Shown: positions 1 to 10,002, counted from the stretch's first letter. The stretch: 64,000 nucleotides of DNA from Sphingobium lactosutens (GCF_013393185.1 NZ_QJQX01000029.1:62001-126000), one strand, 5' to 3'. A program made the numbers and translations. Notes: generated by a model not told the origin, from the letters alone.

Positions 1-721
<721 letters not shown>

Positions 722-909
722 GCGCTTACCGTCCTCCACTTGATTTGCAGATCATGCAAAAAAGAGGGGCGCGGTTTGATGCCGTCCCGAGCCCCTGATG
801 TCGGGCCGGTTAGCAGCGCGATTATGACTATGCAAGTCATGTGACGCGATTCCATCGATAGTGTGAAATCGCGGCTATTTGCCTGAGTATTTACGCTGCG
901 ACGAATCGG

Positions 910-2469
910 TTATTCGGCAGGATCGGCCGGGGCAAGCCGACCCTTCTGGCAATGATAGATGATCCGTTCATTTGGCTGGGCCGGAAGCAACGCTGTCATG
1001 TCGCTCTGGAGCGTCGCGATCCGCGCCAGCAGGTCGGATTCGCTGCCGCAGCCCCTGACCGGCTTATCCTTCAGGAGGGCACGCGCCTTGTCCATGGTGT
1101 CGATGTCGGGCAGCCAACGCTGGACGCGCAGCGTGCCGGTCGCCGGGTCGAACTGGCTTGTCGATACATAATTGGCGTCGTCGGGGACGGTGGGGCGCTG
1201 CCACTGGGTGCCGACCGACACATATTGGCTGTCGCCATTGACGCAGCCGCCCTCCGACCAGTTGAAGCCGACGTCATTTGGCTGCGACACGGTGAGGCGG
1301 CTGCGGTTGATATCGACCTTGCAGACATTGTCGCCGGTCCAGGCGAAGGCGCCATTAGCGGTCACGCCCTTGTCGTCGGGCAGCTTGATCCGCTCGTCGA
1401 TGCTGGAAAAGCTGGGTTTCAGGAAGAAGAGGCCGAGCGCCAGGAACAGCAGCACGCCGCCGCTCGCCAGGAACCAGGTCGCCTTCTTCTCCTTGCCTTG
1501 GGTGTAGAACAGGCCGCCAGCGCCCAGGCCCAGCACCGCGAGCGCCAGGAAGACCGCCGCGCCCGCCATCGCATTTTCGCGGGCGGTGATGACGTCGCGC
1601 TCGGCATCGTCGCGCGCCTTGGTCAGCGCCTGTTCGCGCGCATCGGCGCTGGCGCGGGTCTTCTGCTCGCTAGCCTGCGCCTCGCGCTGGGTGAGGGCGG
1701 CGTCGGCGGCGTCGGCCTCCGCCATGGAACGGCATCCGACCACGGTGTGGAGCGAGGACACGCCCGCCTGTCGCAGGAAGGAGGCGACCTCGCGCCAGGA
1801 CACGGCGAAACCGAACTCGGCGTCATTGCCGTCCGACACGGAGCCGAAGCTGTTCACGCCCAGCACCCGGCCGCAATCGTCGACCAGCGGGCCGCCGCTA
1901 TTGCCTGCGGCGAGCGGTGCGGTGTGGAGAATCGTGTCGAAGCTCTGGCTCGCCCGCCCGGAGGAGATGTTGCCGCTGGTCTTCACCGTCGCCAGCGGCT
2001 CGACCAGCTGCTTGAGGCCCAGCCCCTGTGCCCGGTCGACCGTGCCGGGATAGCCGATCGCGGTTACATGCTGCCCGTCGGTGACGGCGCCGGCGTAAAA
2101 GGTGCTGACCGGCAGGCGGCCTTCTTCCAGCTGGATGAGGGCGAGGTCGTTGCCCGGCGAATAGGCGATGATTCGCCCGCCATAGGTCTTGGTCCCTTCG
2201 GACGGGATCACGCCGATGACGAGATTCTTTTCCTCACGCGCCAGTTCGACGACATGGGCGTTGGTCAGCACCTTGTCCGGCGCGACGGCAAAGCCGCTGC
2301 CATGGCCGACGAAATAGGCGTCAGACCCGTCGGTCGCGACCAGCGCGACGCGCACCACGCCGCGCGCCGCAGCGGCGATATCCTGTTGTTCGGCATGCAG
2401 CGATGCGGGCGCGATCAGCGCCAGGGTGAAGCCAAGGATAGGGGCGAAGCGGCGGAGGAAGGGGACCAT
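910..2469 (-). CDS. Secreted/membrane-anchored trypsin-like serine protease
   Basis: The 519-residue product has a signal peptide (MVPFLRRFAPILGFTLALIA, cleavage near LHA) and an S1/DegP-like protease domain at about residues 30-235. The triad is visible as His72 (LTNAHVVE), Asp108 (GNDLALIQL) and Ser191 (AAGNSGGPLVDD). An Ala/Glu/Arg-rich likely coiled coil covers about 250-300, two hydrophobic segments lie at about 301-322 and 331-350, and the 160-residue C-terminal domain (about 360-519) is one I do not recognise. There is no PDZ domain. Topology suggests a periplasmic protease domain tethered to the inner membrane. The start at 2469 was chosen because it begins the signal peptide; an upstream ATG at 2550 would hide it. 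It is divergent from ada. Confidence 0.85.
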   Translation of the reverse strand: MVPFLRRFAPILGFTLALIAPASLHAEQQDIAAAARGVVRVALVATDGSDAYFVGHGSGFAVAPDKVLTNAHVVELAREEKNLVIGVIPSEGTKTYGGRIIAYSPGNDLALIQLEEGRLPVSTFYAGAVTDGQHVTAIGYPGTVDRAQGLGLKQLVEPLATVKTSGNISSGRASQSFDTILHTAPLAAGNSGGPLVDDCGRVLGVNSFGSVSDGNDAEFGFAVSWREVASFLRQAGVSSLHTVVGCRSMAEADAADAALTQREAQASEQKTRASADAREQALTKARDDAERDVITARENAMAGAAVFLALAVLGLGAGGLFYTQGKEKKATWFLASGGVLLFLALGLFFLKPSFSSIDERIKLPDDKGVTANGAFAWTGDNVCKVDINRSRLTVSQPNDVGFNWSEGGCVNGDSQYVSVGTQWQRPTVPDDANYVSTSQFDPATGTLRVQRWLPDIDTMDKARALLKDKPVRGCGSESDLLARIATLQSDMTALLPAQPNERIIYHCQKGRLAPADPAE

Positions 2470-2548
2470 CGTGGCGCATTCATATGCAATGGCTGGCGCG
2501 GCGCAATCGGGAAAAGCCAAAATGCTTTGAGGGCAAGGCGCGGGAAGC

Positions 2549-3679
2549 ATGGCGGGCGGCCGTCATCTATCCCATATGATCATGAACCAGATGACTCGCC
2601 TTTCGACCGTAACGCCGGCCCAGACCCCTGCGATGCCCCCCGCGATGCCCGATGCCGATGCGTGCTGGGACGCTTTTCTGCGGCGCGACCGGGCGATGGA
2701 CGGGCGCTTCGTCGGCTGCGTCGCCACCACCGGCATCTATTGCAAGCCCAGCTGCGCCGCGCGCCACCCGAAGCGGGAGAATATGTCCTTCCTGCCCGAT
2801 CCGGCGGCGGCGCGGGCGGCGGGGTATCGTGCTTGCCTTCGCTGCCGCCCGGACGAGATCGGGCGCGATCGGCTGGCGGTCGGGAAGGCCATCGCCCTGA
2901 TCGAGGCAGCAGAGGAGGCGCCCCGGCTGGACGAGATCGCCGATCATGTCGGCTATGCCCCGCATCATTTCCATCGCCTGTTCAAGCGTGAGACCGGCCT
3001 GACCCCCGCCGCCTATGTACGCGGTCTTCGCACCGAAAGGCTGAAGGCCGCGCTGGACCAGGGCGGCAGCGTGACGGAGGCGATTTACGAGGCGGGCTAT
3101 AATGCGCCCAGCCGCGCCTATGCCGATGCGGAAAAGCATCTGGGCATGACCCCCACGGCATGGAAGGATGGCGGGCGCGGTGCGACGATCCGCTGGCGCA
3201 TCATCGACAGCAGCCTTGGCCCGGTGCTGGTGGCGGCGACGGACAGGGGGCTGTGCCGCATCAGCTTTGGCGAGGGCGAGGCGGAATTGCGCGGTCGTTT
3301 CCCTCATGCGGATATCCGCCCGGCCGATCCGGCGCTCGACGCGATGGCGCAGCGGGTCGCGGCGCTGGTCGACGATCCCGCCGCTGGCGCGGACCTGCCC
3401 ATCGACGTGCGCGGGACGGAGTTCCAGCAGGCGATCTGGGCTGCCTTGCGCGCCATCCCGCCCGGCGAGACGCGCAGCTATGGCGATATCGCCGCCGCGA
3501 TCGGTCGCCCCGGCGCGGTGCGGGCGGCGGGCACGGCTTGTGGCGACAATAACCTCGCCATACTCATTCCCTGCCACCGCGTCGTGCGCAGCGACGGCAG
3601 CATGGGCGGCTATGCCTGGGGGCTGGACCGCAAGCAGGCGCTGCTCGCCCGCGAAGGCGCCCAAGTAGCTGGCAAGTAG
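2549..3679 (+). CDS. ada: Ada: bifunctional methylation-responsive activator / O6-methylguanine-DNA methyltransferase
   Basis: Three modules are visible in 376 residues. The N-terminal Zn/methylphosphotriester-accepting domain has Cys65, Cys69, Cys96 and Cys99 (TGIYCKPSC and ACLRCRP), with the same 4-27-3 spacing as E. coli Ada. An AraC-type helix-turn-helix lies at about 110-205 (ADHVGYAPHHFHRLFKRETG). The C-terminal methyltransferase has the active site LIPCHRVV with Cys342. It repairs alkylated DNA and, once methylated, activates the adaptive response. The start is uncertain: ATGs at 2549, 2576, 2582, 2591 and later are in frame, and 2549 has the only GGGAAG-like site just before it. No alkB or alkA neighbour is present. 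Confidence 0.92.
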   Translation: MAGGRHLSHMIMNQMTRLSTVTPAQTPAMPPAMPDADACWDAFLRRDRAMDGRFVGCVATTGIYCKPSCAARHPKRENMSFLPDPAAARAAGYRACLRCRPDEIGRDRLAVGKAIALIEAAEEAPRLDEIADHVGYAPHHFHRLFKRETGLTPAAYVRGLRTERLKAALDQGGSVTEAIYEAGYNAPSRAYADAEKHLGMTPTAWKDGGRGATIRWRIIDSSLGPVLVAATDRGLCRISFGEGEAELRGRFPHADIRPADPALDAMAQRVAALVDDPAAGADLPIDVRGTEFQQAIWAALRAIPPGETRSYGDIAAAIGRPGAVRAAGTACGDNNLAILIPCHRVVRSDGSMGGYAWGLDRKQALLAREGAQVAGK

Positions 3680-3747
3680 CGGGAAGATAGCCTCTTTTCT
3701 TCCGTTCCCGGCTCGGTCAGAACGGTCCGGGGTCTATGGGGGACAAG

Positions 3748-5274
3748 ATGCGATTCTGGATGAAGGCGCTGGCCGGGCTGGGTCTGGCTGTCACGGGCAT
3801 GGGCATGAGCATGGGAACGGCGCAGGCGGCCTGGTATCAGGCGCAGACGCGCCATTTCACCGTCTATAGCGAAGGCAATGACGCGAAACTGCGCAGCTTC
3901 GCCGAGCGGCTGGAGAAGTTCGACTATCTGCTGCGCGTCGTGACCCATGTCACCGACCCGGAGCGCGGCAGTCCGGTCAAGGTCTATCTCCTGTCGAGCG
4001 AATCCAAGGTGAAGGCGCTTGCCCGCAATCCCAATGTCGCGGGCTTCTACACCACGTCGGACAGGACCGCCTTTGCCGTCCTGTCGCGCGAGGCCAAGGC
4101 CAGCCAGTTCGATTTCGGGGCGGAGGAAATCCTTTTCCACGAATATACCCATCATTTCATGCTGCATCATTTCCCGGCAGCCTATCCCGCCTGGTATGTG
4201 GAGGGATTTGCCGAATTCTTCTCGGTGGTGAAATTCCCGAAGGATGGGTCGATCGAGTTCGGCCATGTGCCCATGGCCCGCGCGCCGGGACTGGTGCTGG
4301 GGTCGCCCTATCCGGTGAAAAATCTCTTTGCGCGCGACACGGACGGCCTCAGCCTGCGCGACGGCGACCGCTATTATGGCACCGCCTGGCTGTTGACCCA
4401 TTATTTCCAGTACAAGCCCGATCGCCGCACGGAAATCGCCCGCTATCTGAAGGACGTGGCCAATGGCGTGAAGGATATCCAGCCCGACAGCTATTTTGCG
4501 GGTGGCCTCGCCGGACTGGAAAAGGATCTCAAAATCTATTTGCGTCACCGCCTGACGGCCTCGGTGCTGACGCCCAAGGAGTTAAAGATCGACGCGATCA
4601 TCGTCAGCCCGGTCGATCCGGCGCAGGGCGCGCTGATCGAGGACGAACTGCGGTTGATCAACCATCCCAAAACCGAGGAACTGCCCGGCATCGCGACCGC
4701 GATCCGCCGCATCGCCGCCCAATATCCCGCCAGCGCCCACGCCCTTGCCCTGCTTGCCGAGGCCGAATGGGCTGCCGAGCAGAAGGATGCCGCGCTGGCC
4801 GATGCCGACCGGGCGATCGCGATCGACCCGAAATCCTCCCGCGCCTATGCGGTGCGGGCCGAGGCGTTGCTGGAAAAGGCGCAGGACAGCGACAGCGACG
4901 CAGACTGGAAGGCGGCGCTCACCTCCATCGTCCGCGCCAACCGTGCCGATACCGAAGACCCGGTGCCGCTGGCGCTCTTCTACCGCTATCATGCCATGCG
5001 TGGCGGCAAGATGCCCGATCTTGGCTATGACGGCCTCTACAAGGCCTTTACCCTGTTGCCGCAAAGCCCCGACTATCGCTTCAACCTGTCCCATGCGATG
5101 GCGGCAAAGGGGGAATATAGGATGGCGTCGGTCCTGCTCGATCCCATCGCCTATTCGCCGCACGGGTCGGACATGCGTGAGGCGGCGCTGAAGCTCAAGG
5201 CGGCATTCGACGCGCAGGCGGCGGAAAAGGAGACGAGCGCGGCGAAGGCTGGAAGTCGCGCACCCGCGCTATGA
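3748..5274 (+). CDS. Putative zinc metallopeptidase (HEXXH) with C-terminal TPR-like repeats
   Basis: The 508-residue protein starts with a signal peptide (MRFWMKALAGLGLAVTGMG, cleavage near AQA). HEYTH at about 131-135, followed by EGFAEFF about 20 residues on, matches the zinc-ligand layout of gluzincin peptidases and resembles DUF1570-type proteins. The C-terminal 200 residues read as TPR-like helices (ALALLAEAEWAAEQKDAALA, AIAIDPKSSRAYAVRAEAL). I chose ATG 3748 because GGGGGA lies 4-9 bases upstream and it starts cleanly at the signal peptide; ATG 3736 adds four residues. The 3' end overlaps the convergent DUF1289 gene by 80 bases. The substrate is unknown; periplasmic protein processing is an inference. 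Confidence 0.75.
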   Translation: MRFWMKALAGLGLAVTGMGMSMGTAQAAWYQAQTRHFTVYSEGNDAKLRSFAERLEKFDYLLRVVTHVTDPERGSPVKVYLLSSESKVKALARNPNVAGFYTTSDRTAFAVLSREAKASQFDFGAEEILFHEYTHHFMLHHFPAAYPAWYVEGFAEFFSVVKFPKDGSIEFGHVPMARAPGLVLGSPYPVKNLFARDTDGLSLRDGDRYYGTAWLLTHYFQYKPDRRTEIARYLKDVANGVKDIQPDSYFAGGLAGLEKDLKIYLRHRLTASVLTPKELKIDAIIVSPVDPAQGALIEDELRLINHPKTEELPGIATAIRRIAAQYPASAHALALLAEAEWAAEQKDAALADADRAIAIDPKSSRAYAVRAEALLEKAQDSDSDADWKAALTSIVRANRADTEDPVPLALFYRYHAMRGGKMPDLGYDGLYKAFTLLPQSPDYRFNLSHAMAAKGEYRMASVLLDPIAYSPHGSDMREAALKLKAAFDAQAAEKETSAAKAGSRAPAL

Positions 5275-5398
5275 CGGTGGCGCGCACGGCATCGGTCAGT
5301 TCACGCCAATGGACGATCTCGCCGATCGTCCGGCCGCACCCCGTGCAATATTCGCCCTCCCGGTCGAGCGCGCAAAGGTTGCGGCAGGGACTGTCCAT
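5195..5398 (-). CDS. DUF1289 family small cysteine protein
   Basis: This 67-residue protein opens with the family signature: MDSPCRNLCALDREGEYCTG continuing to CGRTIGEI, giving four cysteines (CxxxC...CxxC) that probably bind a metal or Fe-S cluster. DUF1289 proteins are small proteobacterial proteins of unknown function. Its 3' end lies inside the convergent peptidase gene, and the last 20 or so residues (PSPRSSPFPPPARRMPP) are low-complexity, as expected for a tail read antisense to another coding sequence. The assignment is firm, the role unknown. Confidence 0.8.
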   Translation of the reverse strand: MDSPCRNLCALDREGEYCTGCGRTIGEIVHWRELTDAVRATVIARVRDFQPSPRSSPFPPPARRMPP

Positions 5399-5549
5399 CC
5401 GCCCTTTCTAGCCTTTCCCGGCCGACCGGTCAGCCGCAAAAGACAGCGGGCGGGACGAAAGCGATGCCTGCGTAACGATTTCTGCTGTATTTTACGGACG
5501 GTTAATTATAACGGCCCGATGCCTTGGGGCGAGGGAAGCGGCGTCGGTC

Positions 5550-6089
5550 TTGCGTTGGTTTTTATTCTGGTTGCTGATGGCAATGCCCGTAGCGGCTCCG
5601 GCAGGGCCGCTGGTTCAGCCTGCCATGCTGCCGCTCGGCCCCGGTTCGGATTCGCTGGCGGTCGGTACGTCCCGGATGGTGGGCGCGATCCTCGAATATA
5701 CGCGCTGGCCTGCTCCGCGTCCCATTGTCCGCCTTTGCGTCGTGGGACAGGCGCGCCATGCTGGCCGCTTGTCCGACATCCACCTGTCCAATGGTGCGGC
5801 ACTGCAATTGTCGACGCTGGATGGACAGCAGGATGGTCCGCCGGAACAATGCGACGCGCTCTATCTTGGCAGCCTCGCCGTAACGCCGATGCAACGGATG
5901 GTCGCCGGCGCCCGCGGCCAGCCCGTGCTGACGATCGCCGAGGATGACCCCGATTGCCGCAGCGGCGCGATGGTATGCCTGCTGTATCGGCCGAAAATCC
6001 TGTCCTTCCAGCTCAGCATCGATGCGGTGTCGCGATCAACAGTGCGGATCGATCCGCGCGTGCTGCGCCTGTCGAAAGGAGGCTATTGA
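5550..6089 (+). CDS. yfiR: YfiR-family periplasmic repressor of the diguanylate cyclase YfiN
   Basis: The 179-residue protein has a signal peptide (MRWFLFWLLMAMPVAAPAG) and the YfiR/DUF4154 fold pattern (ILEYTRWP near 48-54, LCVVGQ at 62-67). Four cysteines at about 63, 101, 136 and 143 match the layout of the two disulfides in P. aeruginosa YfiR; the last two (DPDCRSGAMVC) are exactly seven apart as there. The only plausible start is a TTG at 5550. In Pseudomonas, YfiR sits in the periplasm and inhibits YfiN, linking redox or envelope stress to c-di-GMP. yfiN follows after 3 bases. Confidence 0.85.
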   Translation: MRWFLFWLLMAMPVAAPAGPLVQPAMLPLGPGSDSLAVGTSRMVGAILEYTRWPAPRPIVRLCVVGQARHAGRLSDIHLSNGAALQLSTLDGQQDGPPEQCDALYLGSLAVTPMQRMVAGARGQPVLTIAEDDPDCRSGAMVCLLYRPKILSFQLSIDAVSRSTVRIDPRVLRLSKGGY

Positions 6090-6092
6090 GCC

Positions 6093-7319
6093 ATGACGGC
6101 GTCCTCCCAGCCCGCCATGCCGACGCTCCGCCAGGTGCTCGCCCGCGTCCATATGCGTCTCATCCTCTGCGCCGTGCTGATGGCCGGCGTGACGTTGATG
6201 GTGACGGGCGTGCTGGTCATCCGCGGCTATGCCGACCGCAATCTCGCCCTGATTGCCCGGACCGTGGCCTATACGGTCGAACCGGCGCTGGTGTTCGATG
6301 ACATGGACGCCGCCCGGCGCGGCATGGCGGCGGTGGCTGCGTCCGAAAGCGTCCACCGCGTCGATGTGCGCGACGGCCGGGGCCGGCTGCTGGTGGAGTG
6401 GCGCCGCCCCAGTGCCGGCGTGATGACGGTGATCGAGCGAGGCATTGCCGAACTGGTCGCGCCGTCACCGGCCCGTGCGGACGTGCGGCGCGGCAGCATC
6501 CTGGTCGCGCAGGTCCGGGTCTATGGTGGCGCGGACGGGCTGGGGCGCTTCATTCTTTCCGGCGTGGCGACCGCTCTGGCCTGCCTCGTCCTCACGCTGC
6601 TGGCCACATGGACGCTGGCGCGCCGGTTGCAGCGCGACGTGACCGAACCGCTCGCCCATATTGCGGAGGTCGCCCATGCGGTCCGCGCCGACCGCCAGTT
6701 CGACCGGCGCGTGCCCACGTCGGACATTCACGAAGTCGACCAGCTGGGACGGGACTTCAATGCGCTGATGGACGAACTGCGCGACTGGCACCGGGGGGTG
6801 GTGTCGCATAACCGCATGCTGGAGCGGCAGGCGACGCGCGACACGCTGACGGGCCTTGGCAACCGGGCGATGTTCGAGCAGGCATTGCCCGCCACCATCG
6901 CGCAGGCGGACAGGGATCGGACGCCCTTCGCGGTGTTCTATATCGACGTCAACCGCTTCAAGCAGGTCAACGACACCCATGGCCATGATGCCGGCGATGC
7001 CCTGCTGATCGTCATCGCCGCGCGGTTGCGCGCAGTGCTGCGGCCGGACGATCAGGCCTTCCGCCTGGGCGGCGACGAATTCGCCCTGGTCCTGGCGCCC
7101 GGCATCGCGCCGGCCGAACTCGACGCGATCAAGGCCCAGATCGCCGAAAGCATGGAGCAGCCGATCATGGTGCCCAGCGGCGAGAGCATCGACGCCTCGC
7201 TCAGCATCGGCAGCGCGCGCTACCCTGACGACAGTGCGGATGCGCGCGACCTGCTGCGCCATGCCGATGCCGCCATGTATGCGGCCAAGGCGGGCCGCGC
7301 CGCCATCCAGCACCGATGA
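6093..7319 (+). CDS. yfiN: YfiN-like membrane diguanylate cyclase (periplasmic sensor-HAMP-GGDEF)
   Basis: The 408-residue protein has TM helices at about 22-44 and 152-175 flanking a periplasmic CHASE8-like sensor, a HAMP linker at about 176-230 and a GGDEF domain. The active site GGDEF is at 326-330. RPDD at 317-320, five residues before it, is a canonical RxxD inhibitory I-site, so product feedback is expected. It makes c-di-GMP from two GTP at the inner membrane. It sits between yfiR and yfiB, which in Pseudomonas repress and activate YfiN respectively; the whole trio is kept here. Confidence 0.9.
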   Translation: MTASSQPAMPTLRQVLARVHMRLILCAVLMAGVTLMVTGVLVIRGYADRNLALIARTVAYTVEPALVFDDMDAARRGMAAVAASESVHRVDVRDGRGRLLVEWRRPSAGVMTVIERGIAELVAPSPARADVRRGSILVAQVRVYGGADGLGRFILSGVATALACLVLTLLATWTLARRLQRDVTEPLAHIAEVAHAVRADRQFDRRVPTSDIHEVDQLGRDFNALMDELRDWHRGVVSHNRMLERQATRDTLTGLGNRAMFEQALPATIAQADRDRTPFAVFYIDVNRFKQVNDTHGHDAGDALLIVIAARLRAVLRPDDQAFRLGGDEFALVLAPGIAPAELDAIKAQIAESMEQPIMVPSGESIDASLSIGSARYPDDSADARDLLRHADAAMYAAKAGRAAIQHR

Positions 7320-7335
7320 CGTGATGGGGATCAAG

Positions 7336-7827
7336 ATGCGTTACCCTTGCCTTCTGCCTGCCATTTTCGCCCTGGCCGCCTGCCAGACGGTGCAGCCGGT
7401 GCGTCCGGCCGGTTTCACGCCGCAGCAGGTGACGACGCTCCGGCAGCAGGGCTTCGAACCGGCAGGGGAGGACTGGCAGTTCGGCATGGCCGACCGGCTG
7501 CTTTTCGCCACCGATGAAAGCATCTTGATCCCGGCGCAGAAGGCCGCGATCGGCCGCATTTCAGGCGCGCTGGTGGCGGTCGACATTCATGGCGCACGGG
7601 TCGAAGGCCATACCGATTCGACCGGATCGGCCAGCTATAACGAAGCGCTGTCGATGCGGCGTGCGCAGGCGGTGAGCGACGCGCTTGTTTCGGGCGGCAT
7701 GGCGCGGCCGGCGATGCGGGTCGTGGGCATGGGCGCTCGCGTACCGATCGAAAGCAACCGTTCGGCGGACGGGCGGCGCGAAAACCGCCGGGTGGTCATC
7801 ATCGTCTCACCGGCGGACGCATCCTGA
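7336..7827 (+). CDS. yfiB: YfiB-like OmpA-family outer-membrane lipoprotein
   Basis: Starting at ATG 7336 (GGGGA 5 bases upstream), this 163-residue protein has a lipoprotein signal ending in the lipobox LAAC at Cys16. Its C-terminal OmpA-like peptidoglycan-binding domain shows VEGHTDSTGSASYNEALSMR and the terminal NRRVVIIV strand. YfiB proteins anchor to peptidoglycan and sequester YfiR, freeing YfiN. The gene is 16 bases past yfiN and completes the yfiRNB operon. An ATG at 7324 adds four residues. Confidence 0.87.
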   Translation: MRYPCLLPAIFALAACQTVQPVRPAGFTPQQVTTLRQQGFEPAGEDWQFGMADRLLFATDESILIPAQKAAIGRISGALVAVDIHGARVEGHTDSTGSASYNEALSMRRAQAVSDALVSGGMARPAMRVVGMGARVPIESNRSADGRRENRRVVIIVSPADAS

Positions 7828-7830
7828 CCG

Positions 7831-10002
7831 TCACATGAAGCTATAGGGGTCGACGTCCACCGCCACGCGCGTCCCCGACTTCCAGGCGAGGTTGCCCAGC
7901 CATTCGCGGATCGCGCCCTGAATATCCACCTGCCGCGTGGCGTGGATCAGCAGCCGGTGCCGGTGTCGCCCGCGCAGCACGGCGAGCGGCGCAGGGGCCG
8001 GGCCATAGACCCGCATCCCCTCGATCAGCGGCGCCGACTTGCCGATCAGCCGCGCGGTCTGCACCGCCTCGTCGGCATTCTCGGACGAAATGATGATCGC
8101 GGCGAAGCGGCCGAAGGGCGGGGCGTTGGCGCGCCGCCTGTTCTCCGTCTCCACCCAGTAGAAACGCTCGGTATCGCCGTCGATCAGCGCCTTGATGACC
8201 TCGCTGCCCGGCATCCGCGTCTGGATGAAGACCTTGCCCGGCTTCTCCCCCCGTCCCGCGCGCCCCGCCACCTGCACGATCTGCTGGAATGTCCGTTCGG
8301 CTGCGCGCAGGTCGCCGCCCTCCAGCCCCAGATCTGCGTCGATCACGCCGACCAGCGTCAGGTTGGGGAAATGATAGCCCTTGGTGATGAGCTGGGTGCC
8401 GACGATGATGTCGATATCGCCTCCCTCCACGGACTTCACGAACTCGGCGGCGCGGGCGGGGGAACTCAGCGTATCGGACGTCGCGATGGCGGTGCGCGCC
8501 TGCGGCCAGAGCGCCTTTACCTCGTCCGCGATCCGTTCGACGCCGGGGCCGCAGGCGACCAGGCTATCCTCCTCCTTGCACTCCGGGCAGCGGCGCGGGG
8601 CGGGGATGACATGGCCGCAATGATGGCAGGCGAGCCGGTGCGTCAGCCGATGTTCGACCATCCAGGCGGTGCAATTGGGGCACTGGAACCGATAGCCGCA
8701 ATGGCGGCACAAGGTCAGCGGCGCATAGCCGCGCCGGTTGAGGAAGAGTAGGCTCTGCTCGCCCTTTTCCATATTCTCGTCGATCGCCTTGACCAGCGGC
8801 GGCGCGATCCAGCGGCCGCGCTCCGGCGGATCGGTCAGCAGGTTGATGCCCTCGATCGCCGGCATCTCCGCCCCGCCAAAGCGCGAGGGCAGCTTGATTT
8901 CGGCATAGCGGCCCAGTTCCACCTGATGCCGCGTCTCGATCGCCGGGGTCGCCGACGCCAGCACGACCGGGAATTTTTCCATGAGGCCGCGCATCACCGC
9001 CACGTCGCGGGCGTGATAATGGACGCCTTCCTCCTGCTTGAAGCTCGCTTCATGCGCTTCGTCCACGACGATCAGGCCAAGGTTGGGATAGGGCAGGAAC
9101 AGGGCCGAGCGCGCGCCGACGACGACCTGCGCCTGCCCGCTGGCGATGGCGCGCCAGGCCCGCCGCCGCTCGGTCTGGCGCAGGCCGCTGTGCCAGTTGA
9201 CCGGCACCGTCCCGAACCTCTTCTCGAACCGCTCGAGGAAAGGTTCGGTCAGCGCGATTTCGGGCAGCAGCACCAGGGTCTGCCGGTCGGCGCGGATGGC
9301 GGCGGCGATCGCTTCGAAATAGACTTCGGTCTTGCCCGATCCGGTGACGCCGTCGAGCAGGAAGGGCGCGAAGTCATGCGCGCGCACCGCGTCCGCCATG
9401 ATCGTCGCCGCGTCCCGTTGCGCCTCGGACAGGGCGGGCGGGGCATGGTCGGGATCGGGCATGGGGAAGGGCGTGTCGACGCTCACCTCCACCGCCTCGA
9501 ATATATCCTGCTTGATGAGGCCGCGGATCACCGCGTCGCTGACCCCGCCGATCATGGCCAGCTCGCGGATCAGCCCCTGCCGCTCGCCGATCCGTTCGAG
9601 CGCCTGGGCGCGCTGCTCGGTCATCCGGTCGGGCGCCGCGCCGGTCGCCCGATATTCGATCACCGTCCGCGCGCCCTCCAGCGCCGCCATCGACGACAGC
9701 GCCATGCGCAGCACCGCGGCGGGCGGGCTGAGATAATAGTCCGCCGTCCATTCGATCAGCCGGCGCAGCGGTTCGGGCAGGGGCGGGGCGTCGATCACTT
9801 CCAGCAGGTTGCGCAGCCGGTTGTCGCCCACCGTTTCGATATCGGGGAAGCTGTTTTCCTCCCACACCACGCCGATCAGCTGGCGCGGCCCCAGCGGCGC
9901 GACGACGATGCTGCCCGGTTCCACGCGCATTCCATGGGGCACGCGATAATCGAGCGGACCGAGGGCGGCATTGAGGATCAGGACACGGGCGCGCGAAGAC
10001 AT
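7831..10002 (-). CDS. priA: Primosomal protein N' (PriA, replication restart helicase)
   Basis: The 723-residue product shows the PriA layout: N-terminal 3'-DNA-binding domain (LNAALGPLDYRVPHG), Walker A in DGVTGSGKTEVYFE, the DEAH box VVDEAHEASFKQEEG, a zinc-binding insertion with paired cysteines (CRHCGYRFQCPNC, then CHHCGHVIPAPRRCPEC) and later helicase motifs (TQLITKGYHFPNLTLVG, QVAGRAGRGEKPG). It reloads the replisome at stalled forks. The start at 10002 begins MSSRARVLILNA; the longer reading from 10038 adds a poor leader. It converges on yfiB with only 3 bases between stop codons. Confidence 0.95.
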   Translation of the reverse strand: MSSRARVLILNAALGPLDYRVPHGMRVEPGSIVVAPLGPRQLIGVVWEENSFPDIETVGDNRLRNLLEVIDAPPLPEPLRRLIEWTADYYLSPPAAVLRMALSSMAALEGARTVIEYRATGAAPDRMTEQRAQALERIGERQGLIRELAMIGGVSDAVIRGLIKQDIFEAVEVSVDTPFPMPDPDHAPPALSEAQRDAATIMADAVRAHDFAPFLLDGVTGSGKTEVYFEAIAAAIRADRQTLVLLPEIALTEPFLERFEKRFGTVPVNWHSGLRQTERRRAWRAIASGQAQVVVGARSALFLPYPNLGLIVVDEAHEASFKQEEGVHYHARDVAVMRGLMEKFPVVLASATPAIETRHQVELGRYAEIKLPSRFGGAEMPAIEGINLLTDPPERGRWIAPPLVKAIDENMEKGEQSLLFLNRRGYAPLTLCRHCGYRFQCPNCTAWMVEHRLTHRLACHHCGHVIPAPRRCPECKEEDSLVACGPGVERIADEVKALWPQARTAIATSDTLSSPARAAEFVKSVEGGDIDIIVGTQLITKGYHFPNLTLVGVIDADLGLEGGDLRAAERTFQQIVQVAGRAGRGEKPGKVFIQTRMPGSEVIKALIDGDTERFYWVETENRRRANAPPFGRFAAIIISSENADEAVQTARLIGKSAPLIEGMRVYGPAPAPLAVLRGRHRHRLLIHATRQVDIQGAIREWLGNLAWKSGTRVAVDVDPYSFM

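Noticed and set aside
952..2991. 679-codon plus-strand frame opposite the protease and overlapping ada
   Set aside because: It is the mirror of the protease gene in GC-rich DNA; the protein is low-complexity Arg/Gly/Ala/His with no motif, and the opposite frame has the full catalytic triad.
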